From contig JAACJK010000067.1 in the NCBI GenBank assembly GCA_013368325.1, positions 186,001-250,000 of the forward strand: 64,000 nucleotides of DNA. The letters are read 5' to 3'. Of the stretch, positions 10,781 to 22,755 are shown piece after piece. The notes beneath the pieces were generated by a model. That model had not been told where the DNA came from. It searched no databases and saw only the letters and a list, made by a program, of their open reading frames with translations. Source of the stretch: Ephemerocybe angulata (Eukaryota; Basidiomycota; Agaricomycetes; Agaricales; Psathyrellaceae). Made by a program: the position numbers and the translations under genes. The stretch's first letter is position 1. The number at the start of each line of letters is the position of its first letter.

Positions 10781-13700
10781 TTACTCGTTCTTACTGAGAG
10801 CCTGGAGCTGAACATATTCGTAGTAGTCGCCCTTCTTAGCAAGGAGCTGGTCGTGGGTGCCGAATTCGCTGACTTTGCCTTCCTTGATGAAGTAGCTGTT
10901 TTGGAAAGTTGATTAGCAAGCGGCTTTCAGAAATATAAATAAGAGTGACGCACATCTTGTCAGCGTTCTGAATGGTAGAAAGCCGGTGGGCGATAGCGAT
11001 GGTGGTGCGACCTTTGGCGGCTTGATCGAGCGCAGCCTGTACAACCTTCTCCGAGTGGGAATCCAATGCGGAAGTCGCCTCGTCCAAAAGCAGGACCTTG
11101 GGGTTTCGGAGGAGAGCTCGAGCAATGGCGATACGTTCTAAGAAAATAGATGACATAGTAAGAATGAGGTCATCAGCGAAAGCTTGTTCACTCACGTTTC
11201 TGACCACCGGAAAGCTGAGATCCCTTCCCGCCGACCTCTGTGTCAAAGCCGTTAGGGAGAGACTTGATGAAGTCCAAGATGTTTGCGTTGCGACAGGCAT
11301 CCTCGAGTTCCTCCTGGGTAACTTCGGATTCGGGCTTGATAGCTCCAAGCAGGACGTTGAAGCGAACAGTTCCGGCGTACAGAGTAGGCTCTTGAGATAC
11401 AAGGGCAAGGTGCTTGCGGTACTCTTGGACATGGAGTTCGGAGATGTTATGCCCGTCGAGATAGATTTCTCCGGCCAGGGGGTCGTAGAAACGTTCCAAG
11501 AGTTGGATCCTAGATTGCAGTGCGACATTGAGGCTGGGACCAACAAAAACGAGCGAAGGTACTCACACAGTACTCTTTCCAGAGCCACTGGCACCAACAA
11601 GAGCGACGTAGGTCCCTGGCTGGACTTCGATTGACAACTCGCGAAGGACACGAACACCAGATCGAGTAGGGTACCGGAAGTGGATGTTGTCAAGCTTCAA
11701 ATGACCCTTGACCTCACTGGGATCGATTTTCTTGCCTTCCTCCGACTCCGCATCAATCTCAGGTACGGAATCGAGAAGCCTGATTATGTCAGATCCAGCT
11801 CCCTTGGCAGTGGAGACATCGGGGACGAAGGAAAAGACGTTGCCAGCTTGGACTGCACCGAAGGTCGTGCTCTATAAGACATAATATTAGCAAAAAGGCA
11901 ACAAACAAAAAGAACGAACGCACCATGAGGCCAACGAAGAACTGGAAGGTCGTGGCTTGGAATGTCGACACCAAACGCGATCCGTACCAGAAGACGAGAG
12001 CAATGACGAACATAGTGAACGACTGCGACAGGGCATAAAGGGCGTTGCTCCAGATGGCATTTCGGTTCGACTTCTTGAGGGGAAGGTCTAAACTCCGGCT
12101 GTAGATCTCGAGGCAGTCGTCTTCACGAGTGAGCGAGGCGACGGTGCGAATGGATCCGGCGGCTTCGCAGGCCAACTGCGCAGACTCTTCGTGGGCCTTC
12201 TTGTTTGCCTGGTCCTTGAGAACAACGACTTGCTGATGGAGAGGGATATTTCAGTAAAGGGGTGCCAACCTGGTGAAAGATAGTGCATACCAGACGAATG
12301 TAGCCAGTGGAAACCAAAAGGGGGGTACAAGCCAAGGCGACGAGGGCAACTCTCCAAATGAAGACGAGACCGAGGATAGTACCTGCGACAACGGTGGCGA
12401 AAGACTGGACGATGGCTCCGAGAGTGATACCGGCCAAACCGTTGACTTTCTGAGGGTTCTCACTCAAGTTTGAGGTCAGACCGCCGGACTGCAGCTCAAG
12501 GTCAGCTCCACGCAACTAAGATATGACCAGAGAAAATCGTACGCTGTTTTCATCCTTATCGAAGAACGCAATATCCTGACGGAGGACAGCCCTGAAGCTC
12601 AAGGAACGAAGGCGGGCGGTGAGTTCGGTGGCTGCAGCAGCGAAGTAGTAGTTCTGCAATCCAACGGCGATGGTAGAAAGGATCGCGATGATGAAAAACC
12701 AGAGAGCGTTGCGATCTCCAGCGTGTCTCTTCTCGGCATCGGTTTCGAGGGAGAAGCCTTGGATACCCTTCGCGTACACAACACCAAAGGCGGGGAACAC
12801 CATTCCAGTGACTATGGCACGCTTTCAGTTGTTGTGTTTGTAGAAAGATGAAGGAACTCACTGCAAGCAAAGAAACCAGCGAAGGCGTAGTTTCGCCACT
12901 GGTCTGGTACAAGGACAGCCATGCGCTTGAAGAGAGTAAAGATGCTAAGGTCGCCTGCTTCCTTCTCCTCGCCCGCGGCCAACCTCTTCTGTTCGATGAT
13001 CTCACTTGCGAGGGAGCGGCCAGTATTTCGGCGACCAAGGGGAACCTCGTCACGCGCCTGAGCTTCAATATCCTTCTCATCATCATCATCATCGATATCC
13101 TCGGCGTCAACCTTCGGCTTTTCTCCCTCACGGAGTTTCTGGGCTTGGACAAGTGCGGCATATGATCCCTGCTTGGCGAGGAGATCATTGTGAGTTCCCT
13201 GTTCGAGGACGAGGCCATCTCCCATGACATAGATCACGTCGGCACCCTTGATAGTCGAGAGGCGATGAGCGATGGTGATAGTCGTGCGGCCAGCGGAAGC
13301 CTTGTCCAAAGCATCCTGGACAATACCCTCTGACTGAGTGTCCAAGGCACTGGTAGCCTCGTCGAGCAGCAGGACCTTGGGGTCAGAGACGATAGCGCGA
13401 GCGATGGCGATACGCTGCTTCTGTCCACCAGAGAGTAGGAATCCACGCTCGCCGACCATGGTGTCGTACCCGTTGGGCAACTTGCTTATGAATCCGTCCG
13501 CATTAGCCTTGACACACGCCTCCTTGATCAACGCGAACTTCTCCTCCTCGGGGGCATGCTCGAATGGGGTGTTGATAAGACCATGCGCAACGTTGTTCTT
13601 GATAGTCGTGGCAAAGAGAGTAGGCTCCTGGGACACAAGACCGACCTGGGAGCGCAGCCACTTGAGGTTGAGCTCCTTGATATTAAGGCCGTCGAACTTG

Positions 13701-15442
13701 ACAACACCAGCAGTGGGATCGTAGAAACGTTCGACCAGTTGGATGACAGTCGATTTACCGGAGCCAGACGCGCCGACGAGGGCAGCAGTCTTACCGGCGC
13801 GGAAGGTAAGGTCGAGACCCTTGGTAACTTCTAGGGTGGGCCGGGACGGGTATGCGAAGCGGACGCCTTCGAGCTTGATCTCTCCCTCGACCTTTTCGGG
13901 CTTCAGTCCTCCAGGATCAGACGAGTCAATATCCGGGCGACGGTCGATGGTTTCGTAGAGCTTGGCGGCGGCACTGCATCCGTGACTGAGAGCCTGGATT
14001 TCGGGTGCCAACATGGTAAGGGAGATGGAGCCAATGAGGATAGCCAAAATGACGTTGACGACTTGGCCCGCATCAGCTAGAGAGAGTCATGAGCGACGAA
14101 CATGGACCTAGGTTCGAAGGAACATACCATAACCCTTGATGATGAGGGTGGTACCCCAATGGAAGGCGAGACCGTACGACGCATAGATGACGAAGAAGAA
14201 GAAGGCCAATCCTGCGCCGTTCCAAATTGACGACTTCAGCTCGACAGCAAGAGACTTGTTGATATGGACGTCATAGAGTGCCGCCAAAGTCTTCTGAGTA
14301 CCGAACGCTTGCGCGGTCCGAACGGTGGAAATAACTTCCTCGGCCATGTTGCCGCCTTCGGCAACGTGCTGGAGCGAGAACCTGGTCGGGGCAAAGGATG
14401 AGCAGACGATAAACGCTCTGCAGGATCTTAACGCACTGTTTATACATGGAAATGAACTTGTTCATGAAGCCTCCAGCAATCGCCATACAGGGAAGGATGG
14501 AAGTCATAGCGAGGGCCAACCTCCACTGACGAACATAGGCCAAGACGAAACCGGTGATGAATGCAGCCAAGAAGCTGATTGTCAGCGCAACTTTTTCAGA
14601 GGTGGCCTGCTGCATCAAGTCTTGAAGGAAGACGAGTCAGGGGCGCAAGATCAAGGGAAGGGGTGCTAATGTGCTTACGGGTGTCCGTTTGGATACGAGT
14701 CGCGACTTCTCCAGCGCCAACTTTGTCGAAGTACGCGATATCTTGACGAAGAACAGCCTGCAGATATTTCTCGCGTGTTCGTTTTGCGCCAACCTCCCCC
14801 GTGTAGACCCAAACGAACATGTAGAGGTAAGTGCACACAAACATGCCGATACCTGGTGACCTCGCCATTAGTGCTATGGAAAAGACCCAGGCGAATTGCA
14901 CGTACCAATGTAAACCAGATAGCTAGCATCCTGGGCAGCGATATGTCGGAAGGATGCTGCAGCTCCAGGTAGAGCCGCTTTCGCTGCTTCGTCGCCAGCC
15001 TCGGCAGCCATAGTAGTCATCGTGAAGGCGACGAACTCGCCAGTTAGGTTACCGAAAAGGAGAGACATCATAGGCTGTTGAACTGTTAGCTATACATTCG
15101 AAATTCCCAACAAGTAAGTCGTACCTGTGCAGCACCCGCCGCGGCAGCTGCAAAAAGACCAAGAATGTTCAAGAATAGCTCAAATCCGGTGTGGAATCTA
15201 GGGCCCCAAGTATAAGAAGGTCGGTTTCGCGTGCAAGATTGGACAGCGCACCTAAAGAGCTTGAAGAACGAAACAGGAGCAGGGCCTGTCAGAACATCCA
15301 CATCTTTCGCCTCTTTCTTGTCTTTAGAAGCGGAGGTGGTTGACACCTCCACTTTCTCGTTAAGGCCAGTCTGGGAGGGCTTTCTTGAAGCTTGTCCTTC
15401 GACCACAGTGGCCTTTTCGTCGGCGCTGCTTGGGCGCGACAT
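10781..15442 (-). CDS. Full-size ABC transporter, ABCB (P-glycoprotein/Ste6/Mdr) subfamily
   Basis: ATP-driven exporter with TMD-NBD-TMD-NBD order, about 1,330 residues in 14 exons with 13 small introns, all in phase where I followed them. The N-terminus is cytoplasmic, charged and Ser/Lys-rich ([16 protein letters not shown]). TMD1 includes the RIQTDTHLMQQ..SEK intracellular-loop motif typical of ABCB proteins. NBD1 has Walker [10 protein letters not shown], signature LSGGQKQR and Walker [13 protein letters not shown]. An acidic linker ([15 protein letters not shown]) joins TMD2. NBD2 repeats [16 protein letters not shown] (split by an intron) and [12 protein letters not shown], and ends [20 protein letters not shown]. 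Both ATP sites look catalytically complete. The start at 15442 is the only ATG before the conserved region. Substrate cannot be read from sequence; export of a drug, lipid or pheromone are all possible. A CCG/CGG palindrome lies ~200 bp upstream. Confidence 0.93.
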
Positions 15443-15637
15443 GACCGGACGCGTTCAGTCGCTCGTAGGAGGCGAAAGGGGGGAAGAGAGGGGTTAAAGA
15501 GAGGAGAAACGAAAGTCGTCTCAAAAGAGTGGAGCGGTTTAAAGGTTGTGTCCCGAAACTGGCCATTTTGTCCAACCCACAAGAATTCACGGCGCCGAGG
15601 CTAGGGCATTGCAAATACTGATTGCGATATGTCGGCC

Positions 15638-15653
15638 GCCGCGGGCCCGCGGC
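15638..15653. promoter_or_regulatory. 16-bp perfect palindrome GCCGCGGGCCCGCGGC upstream of the ABC transporter
   Basis: Centred about 200 bp before the ATG at 15442. It contains paired CCG/CGG triplets (CCGCGG-GC-CCGCGG), the kind of site bound by Zn2Cys6 regulators; yeast drug-response elements also carry a CCGCGG core. Binding is inference. Confidence 0.4.
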
Positions 15654-16626
15654 CCCTTTATTCCAAATAGGCCCAAAATGTTCTCGTTGCAAGGTCCAAG
15701 CAAAGCTGAAATCCTGCTGTAGCTGTATCGCCTCGTAGTGGTCGATGCGAACAGAGTCTGCTCCCAGGCGTCATTGAATCTCATTGAATAGACCCAACAA
15801 AACTGTGTAAGCCTGTAAGCCTTTTAATACTGAGATCTGAGAACTTGCTGAGAACGCCCGCAACGGAAACACACCTTAGAGACCTTTCCATCAGTGATCA
15901 AATATCCATGCCTGCCCCTGGACCTCTTGAACGCCAGCTCTTGGAAGCCTGCCAACTGGTAAGACCAGGAAGCGGATCCAGAGAAAACGCAGCCAGCCTC
16001 CCTCCAATTAGCACATTCGAAGCTTCCCCTCTTTCTCCCTCTGTCGCTGGCGAATGCCCCCGTGTCCAGTTCGGGGAAACATGCCCACCGGGCGACGCGG
16101 CGTTCACATCATCAATGAAGGCGGGAGGTGATTGAGGTCCCCTAAGCCATCTCAGCGACTGAGGGATCGATCTTTCTTGAGGTGCTGGGCATATGAATCG
16201 TCCTCTGGAGGTCGTAGTGGTGGTCAAGAAGAAAACGGTGGGTAACACTTTCGCGACTGCGATCAGTCACTCCGGCGCAGTCCGAACCCTCCGATCGAGG
16301 CGCTGATGAGGGGCAGCTTACGAGACGCGTCTGACCGCAGGCGGCCATACACTTGCAGGCAGAATAGATGCAAGTCCAAGGGCGTTATAACGCGACTCAT
16401 ATTTCTTGAGGCACAGGTATGAATGTCCGTGAACTTGTTACTCGTGAATCACTGCCCTGGTCGACGTCCCAACAAGTGCAGTAGACTAATATATCGATAG
16501 TACAGTGATTTTTGATGCGCTATGGATGCAGTGATATATGGATGTGTAGTTATACATGAAAATTAGGTCTGGTGATAGTGAATATGAGCCTGAACGTCGG
16601 GAGGAGTTGGAGCAGTGGGGAATGAT
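15654..16626. other. Intergenic region, no supportable gene
   Basis: A 17-codon ATG exon at 15908 with a GTAAGA donor can be joined to a second short frame ending near 16134, but the product resembles nothing and I do not call it. The remainder is featureless. Confidence 0.5.
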
Positions 16627-17064
16627 TTAGAACATCTTGCGGTTGACGTCCTGCTTGGCATTGCCTTTCTCCTGGCGCAAGTTGCCTGTGAGGCGGGGTA
16701 GAAGTCAGTATACAAGTCTATCTGACCACGCTCAAGAGGAACAAGACCCACCTGAGGCTTCTTGCGACCGGTCACCAGTAACGGCGCCGACGACCTGGTC
16801 CTTCTTTCCGGTGACTCGATCACCAGCTCCTTCTACGTATCCCTGGGCACGAGCAGCGTTTTTCTCGGCCTCTCCTGCATTGTGCTCAACAGCGCCTTTC
16901 TGCTGGAGACTGTGGTTGTTGAATGTGTTTCCGAGAGACTCCTTCATGTTACCCTTGGCGGAGTGGAATGCACCAGAGGTTTTGCTATTGAGAAATAGAA
17001 CTATAGGTCAGTCGATGCCAGACCCGCAGTAAGTAACTATGGTAGCTAACCTTGGGGAAGACAT
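16627..17064 (-). CDS. CsbD-like protein (mismatch/cruciform-DNA recognition protein Hmp1 type)
   Basis: Exons 17051-17064, 16752-16984 and 16627-16685 sum to 306 nt, 101 residues. The protein is small, Lys/Glu/Gly/Ala-rich and lacks a signal peptide. Family landmarks are SGAFHSAKGNMKESLGN at the start, the NNHSLQQKGAVEHNAGEAE block, then AQGYVEGAGDRVTGKKDQVVG-type repeats and the GNLRQEKGNAKQD C-terminus. Basidiomycete members are annotated as mismatched-base-pair and cruciform DNA recognition proteins after Ustilago Hmp1, and bacterial CsbD is a stress protein. They are usually strongly expressed under stress. Intron positions (after codon 4 and before the last 19 codons) fit the family. 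Confidence 0.85.
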
Positions 17065-17725
17065 GTTATTGTAAGGTTGGTTGGTTATAACTTGAGATTG
17101 CTGGTGAGGTGGTATTGAATGTAGTTCGATTGACTGATGAGGTCTGGAGGAGAGGAGGGACTCCTCATATACCTTTCAAATGCGAAGATCTCCAGTGAGT
17201 GACGTTAGCCAAGGGCACTGCTGGGCACTGTGATGACGCCTCCCAAGTGTCATTGCGCCGCCACTTTCGGTGGAGGGGCCCCTGACGTCATCATCGCTCC
17301 ATAGGCGCTTAGACGATGGGCTCAAGCGCCCACTGGGCCCACGTGAAATAGCACCAATCTCCCACCCACGTTACCCGACGGACCATACTCATCGGTCAAG
17401 AGCTGTGATGTCACCCCTGCCTCATCGATCTTGCAAACGAACTCCTTTTATAAAGTGAAGCGACAAGGCAGTCGGCCACCCAGTCTCTTCCCAGGCTACC
17501 ATGAATCTGCCGACCTTTTCGACGTGGATGGGAACGCTGAAATTGTGAGGCTGTCGGCCCATTGGTCGATATGCACTTTACTAGTAGGTCCAGTCTATAC
17601 CGCGGCCAAGTAAGCTGGCGCACAGAAGCAGAATTCAAGGGGTATTCTCACCGGTTCCGTAGGCGCATTTATGATCCCTCGGATCTCTTCCCGACACAGT
17701 AAATGGACGTGTATAAAAAGGTAGG
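17065..17725. other. Promoter region of the CsbD-like gene and intergenic sequence
   Basis: Upstream of the CsbD-like gene on the minus strand. No coding frame is convincing; short frames on both strands overlap each other. Confidence 0.5.
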
Positions 17726-19033
17726 TTACACATCAACACCAGCGAGCACACGAACGGTCGGATAAGCACGGGCAAGCGGCATCCCAAAGGTCGTATGAAT
17801 AGTGTAGTTGGCGAGAAGAACGCCGAGGCGAGGATGGCTAGAATGCTGGCAAACGACCCTGTTAAGTCAAATCCGTAAGCTGCCTTGGACGTTTACGCGG
17901 ATTGGAGATCGAATTCTAACCAGACTGTAGCGCTTCTTGATGAACGATTGACAGTGGCGTCAGACTTTCGAAACCCTGTTCAAGTCTTTTGAAGGGTTAT
18001 GAACAGAATGGCTGTGTATGTGTATGAGTACGAACGAGCCCCGTCACTGGACGCCGCCTACTGTAGCTGATTGTGATTGCTGACAACCCACAATGTACTG
18101 GATATGCCTGTATCGAGAGCCACCTCTAATATCAGCCATGCTAAGCAACTTTAAGGTTTCAGCACTGTGACCTCTTGATATCTAATCGTTTTTGCTCAGA
18201 AGATGACCACTGGGACACTGGACCATCATCATCATCCTTATGCCAATCGCAGTCCCCAAAGGTTGCAGTCAGCGCGCTCACGCAGGCGAAAACAACAAGG
18301 GGCCACTTGAGGGTGGGCTTCCAGTAAAGCCTACATAAGACAGGTGCCAGTGAATCGCGTCAGATTGGCGATGGCTTCCGACAATCAAGGGCTAGTACAG
18401 CACCTGAGCGCGAGGAAGTTTTGAGGAATGATTGCAAGTAAAGATATCATGATAGCGCTGAACTTAAGGGGCCTTAGAAAGTCTAGATGGAAGGGATCGA
18501 CGACGATGGTGAGCTGCATTGACGGCGAGTTGAAGAGCCGTGACGTACGTGAAAGGAAGCCCCTGCGTGGTCGACTCCCTAGGCACGGCGTTCCAGGTAA
18601 GCATACGTCAAAGATGCTGTAGGATAATGAAACATACAGGTATACCCAGACCATGTATACCGCCCTAATCCCTTCTTTGTCAGCTGCATTTTAACCGGAG
18701 CATAACGAAACCTCTCACGAGACACTGTGGACCAACTGTGGACAGTATCAAAGCACAACATGATTCCGACAACCCCTCTGCGCATCCATTGAGACATAAT
18801 TACCTTGAGAGCTGACGGCTCATGTACTTAATCCATAGCGGATCGCTGAAACCTAAGTCTTGGATTAGTCAAGAGTATCCTTGAGCCCGACGAGTGAACC
18901 ATTCCACATAGCCGCATTATAGTAAGCGCCAAACAGGTACGTGTTCACTTTGGTTGCTTCCCTGGGACTCGAGCGCTGACTGTGCTGTATCTTCAAGTTT
19001 GGGGCTCACCGATAGCCGTGATGAACAACGCCC
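17726..19033 (-). pseudogene. Possible decayed membrane-protein gene (DUF6534-like 5' part)
   Basis: Read on the minus strand, short exon-like pieces can be joined: GALFITAI at 19010-19033 with a GTGAGC donor, then VNTYLFGAYYNAAMW (about 18935-18970), then DPLWIKYMSR and GVVGIMLCFDTVHS around 18740-18840. This order, a short first transmembrane exon followed by a '..W.K......LDT.H' segment, recalls the DUF6534 seven-helix family. Stops interrupt it between pieces and no complete model can be built. A separate frame ends with TAA at 17726 (LARAYPTVRVLAGVDV). I see a relic rather than a working gene, and the family name is tentative. Confidence 0.25.
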
Positions 19034-19501
19034 CTACATAGGAGAAAGCAAAGAGTAAGCTGACGCTCAACGGTCAAGAGCTAACACTTGGGAAGCTTGT
19101 GGTGCAGTGGGAGGAAGTCAAGAAGAGAACAGCATCCCGAATGCTAGCTTTAAATAAGGTTAGCCGAACCAATTGCCAGACATCAAGGTCTGGAACGACC
19201 ACTTAGATGACATTGAACTTGAATGCAATGAGGCACTTGCCCTTTCGTTGGTAGCTACCAGTACTGGCTCATGCGCAAGTGGAGTAACATAACGAGGTCG
19301 CGCCTGGGGGGCTCCTCTCAGAAATGCTCCAGGTTGGACCCAAGTTGGACCTGGCAGTGAGCCGCAACCATACCTCACATTTCTCCGCTCTTTCTCCCGA
19401 GCACGCCTTTACCGTATAAATTATTAGCTGTGTGGAAATGGGCGCGCTGCAAGCCGACGTTTGCGATGCGAGGGAGAGAGAAGTCAAGTTGAACTTCAAT
19501 A

Positions 19502-19578
19502 GGCGCGCGTGACATGACGCGCCCATGTGCATTCTGCCAGTCACGACATGTGACCGTGACACTCTAATATAGTGTCAC
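19502..19578. promoter_or_regulatory. Cluster of three inverted repeats upstream of STN1
   Basis: Three short palindromes follow one another: GGCGCG/CGCGCC at 19502-19507 and 19518-19523; GTCAC/GTGAC at 19540-19544 and 19550-19554; GTGACAC/GTGTCAC at 19556-19562 and 19572-19578. The first contains two opposed ACGCG cores, the binding core of the MBF cell-cycle factor in yeasts. They lie 117-193 bp before the STN1 start codon. Confidence 0.45.
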
Positions 19579-19694
19579 GCCTCGTTGAGTCGAACTTGCA
19601 CCATGACCACGACCTCCGAGCACCTCAAGCTCAGGCCTTGAAATATAAAGGCACCATCTACGCTCTATATGAAATTCACTGGTATACCGCCGAT

Positions 19695-21766
19695 ATGAGC
19701 TCAACTACCCTCCTTTCCTCGTCGGGAACCAAGATGAAGCGGACACGGTCGAACAATACGAGCCTCCTTCTATCACCAAGCAAACGCAACCGACCCGAAG
19801 TACACGAGGAGAAGGTGCAAGAACCCCCGAAACACAAAGATCTATTCAGCTGGACGTTATCTCCGGAAGCAATCGCGCCTTGTCATATTAGGGATGTCCT
19901 TTCTTTACAGGACCGACCTGAGAACGATAAACCTCGTGGTCCAAGCGACAAACTTTCAGGTGAGTGTGAGTGTCTCGAAAGTGTGCTCTACTGACACTCT
20001 TCCTGCTTCAGCTGCTGACTTCTATTGGCTCGGAAGAGTTCCATGTCGGAATGTGCAGATTGTTGGAATTGTGGTTGGGGTTTCACAGTATGAGTCGAGG
20101 TCTACTTATATCGGTTAGTTCTGTTGTTCTTTCCATTAGATTCGGTGTGCTTATCTTGCGAGCCTCAGTTGACGACGGTACCGACATCATCGAGTGCAGC
20201 CTAAGGACGCAGCCAATTAAGCAGATACCACAACCAGGGAGACCTCCGCCCATCGCTCCAGAGTTTCCACCGCCTGTTGCTTCGGTTGGAGAAACAGTCC
20301 GTGTTATTGGAAAGGTGTCAAAGGGCATCAAGTTTGGGGATTGGCAAATTGCCATTAACACAATAAGTTTGTCTTTCCGTCAAATGGCGTAGTGCTCGCT
20401 ATCTGACCCCCTTCGTGCAGCTCTGTGTTCGTCGGGTAACGACGAATTTAAACATTACATGGATGTCTTGAAGCTACATGAAACACGTTACTCCCCCACC
20501 ATAGGACCCTTTTCAATTCCCCGGTTGGCTTTGAGAGACATTGTACCGCCCACACCGCGACCTGGACCGTCTACTCCAACCCGAAAATCGATCGTACAGG
20601 AGCCCTCATCTGGAATATCAAACTATAATGTACAGTCAAGTCCCGTCACTATCATCGCGTCCAGTCCTATCAAAAACGAAAGCATACCAGCAGTGAGTTA
20701 ACAAATCTCCATCATGCTTTTCCATTAATTTTGTGTATAGTCACCAACGAAACTGCGCCACCCCTCACGCCTTCACCACGCCGAACTGACCCGGAACACG
20801 TTCCGAATATACCTCAAATACTTTATGGACAGTGGGCCATCTCACTCTACTGACGACGTTGACTACGACGACCGAAGCGATCCTTTCGCCCCTTCGTTTG
20901 CCAACGAAACCTCTGCTTCGCTATTGACCCCGACCAAAGACTCGACACCTCGACCCACCTTCAGCAAATCCATGTCCCGCCCCAAGATTGACCCGCTCGA
21001 TTTCAGCAAGTTCTCCACAACTGCGCCGTTGAACGATAAACCACCACTCCGCGGCTATTCCATTTCATACCTGCGCAGGGTCCCAGAGCTAGTGTTGCTC
21101 GCCAACAGAGTTGCAAAGCAGGAAATACGATTGGCTAGGAAGCAGGCGAAGGAAAAGGAAAAGAAGGATCTCAAGGCGAAGCCCACCAGTTCGGCGTCGT
21201 CGTCGACTGCCGCTAAAGCCCGTCTACCAACGATAAAGGATATTAAGCGGCTCTTTATCCGCGCAGTCAACGACCTCTACCGGGAGGGTAGCATCGTTAT
21301 ATGGGATTGCCCTTCCTACAGTTGCAGCGATGTATACGGGGGAGACACCTCTTTTCTTTGGAAGACGAGCACCTCCATGTCATATCCACCCACAGCAGAC
21401 TCCACTGCGAACTCGTCTTCTAAATCCACCCTCCTGCCCAACTTGGAGGGCGAATCCAAAGACGGGGAGCTTTCGGACCCCGACTCCAACGAAGATGTTT
21501 ATATTTCCCTGACGCCTGTGTTCCTCGCCAAATGCTTGGAAGAAGTTATACCCATTGTTCAGGAGAAGGAGAGGAAACGGGTTGCGAGCAGCGGGCGGCC
21601 ACAACCGTACCGAGGGGCGTCGGTCGAGGGTCTACTCCACCACCTGAAAACGGATGATAAGTGGACGTTTGTGCACATCGATAGTGTGGAGGCTGCTTTG
21701 AAATACCTGGAAGAGGATGGGCGGGCATGGATGTCGGGGAAGGGGCAATGGCAGTTGACGGTCTAA
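19695..21766 (+). CDS. STN1: CST complex subunit STN1, telomere-capping protein
   Basis: STN1 works with Ten1 (and Cdc13/CTC1 where present) to cap telomeres and promote C-strand fill-in. Exons 19695-19959, 20012-20113, 20169-20366, 20421-20692 and 20741-21766 sum to 1863 nt, 620 residues. The OB-fold occupies roughly residues 85-195: FYWLGRVPCRNVQIVGIVVGV, the VDDGTDIIEC strand, then ETVRVIGKVSKGIKFGDWQI. These are the standard Stn1 OB strands. A Pro/Ser linker (TPRPGPSTPTRK) leads to a C-terminal half with AELTRNTFRIYLKYFM, a Lys/Ala-rich helix (NRVAKQEIRLARKQAKEKEKK) and two winged-helix-like segments near the end. The first in-frame ATG is 19695. Its 3' end converges on a truncated transporter gene. 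The OB-fold call is firm; the C-terminal fold is inferred. Confidence 0.85.
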
Positions 21767-22079
21767 GTCTTCTGACTCTAGATTTACGGGCTTGGTTAGA
21801 ACCGGCTCGCGTTGGGCATATTCTGTCTGTAAGTACGATGGTGCAACTGTTACACGTCGGAGTCGGCCTCAGCCTTTTCGCTTTTTCTCATCCCATTGTT
21901 TATCTTCCTCTTCAAGTCCCACTCAAGAGGTCCCAACTCGACGTCCGCGTCCAATCCGCGTCCTTGTAAGGTGCTTCTATTATGGTCGGGCGCCGGAATT
22001 GCCCTCTTGCGACTTCAGCCACATATACCGCCTATTTTCACGATCAATCTGGGCCTCATTCGCTCATGTTCCACTTACA
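21767..22079. other. Gap between STN1 and the truncated transporter
   Basis: About 300 bp between convergent genes. It may contain the last exon of the transporter remnant, which I could not place. Confidence 0.4.
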
Positions 22080-22755
22080 ACGGGCCGGCCATGATAAGAC
22101 AAAGAGACAGTGCACGATTCCTGCAGAAGAACGAGTTCAGATCAGAATACTTCAGGGGTTGTTGTACTCACACCGTGAGCCTGTCGTGGAACGCCAAGAC
22201 TCCAATCAGGGTTTGGATGACGGATTTCACAGCCTGCACAGGTTAAGCAAATGTCCAATGAGACGGAGCAAAAGGGCGTACGCTGGAAAACATATGGGTG
22301 ACTGGGTCTTGATGCTGACTCCAGACCCGCCACGCAAAGAAGGAAGTTAACCCAAAGACACCAGTGACAAGCACCCCACAGCCAAAAATACGGCTGTCCC
22401 ATAGTCCGGCAGAGTGCAAAGCGACTGCCTTCCAAAGCTCTCCGCATAGTAGCACGAAGGGGAAAAGTATGATAGCGGATCCGACGTTGGTCCACCACGC
22501 AAGTTGTACCGTAGAGTTATTGCAGTGAGGGAGAGAGGTTGATGAGGACGGCGTGCAGGGCAACGGAGAAGGAGGAGAGAACGCCGTAGAAGAGGGAGAG
22601 TTGGGAAGGGATAACATATAGAGGCAGGTTCTTCGTTGGGGAAACTCCAAGGATGAAGCCAATGGTGACTAGAGTCGCTGAGTAAATGACGTTCGGCGAC
22701 GGCTTTGTGCAGGTCTGCGTCCTTGATATTGCGATAGTCATGGGAAGCACTAGTC
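22080..22755 (-). pseudogene. 5'-truncated, frameshifted TPT/nucleotide-sugar transporter (SLC35C1-like)
   Basis: The minus strand reads NVIYSATLVTIGFILGV..YGVLSSFSVALHAV, then in another frame NNSTVQLAWWTNVGSAII..GELW and a further VTGVFGLTSFF helix. After introns follow AVKSVIQTLIGVLAFHDRL and NRALSLCLIMAGPL. This is the second half of a triose-phosphate/GDP-fucose-type transporter of the drug/metabolite superfamily, in the correct order. About half the protein, its N-terminal helices, is missing: similarity stops at 22755, exactly where duplicated segment A begins. A one-base shift near 22530 separates the first two pieces and a second phase break lies before the last exon. It is a remnant left by the rearrangement. 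Confidence 0.7.

Noticed and set aside
15908..16134. Two-exon mini-gene starting MPAPGPLERQLLEACQL
   Set aside because: Splice sites can be drawn but the product has no similarity to anything I know and only one plausible exon; chance is likely.
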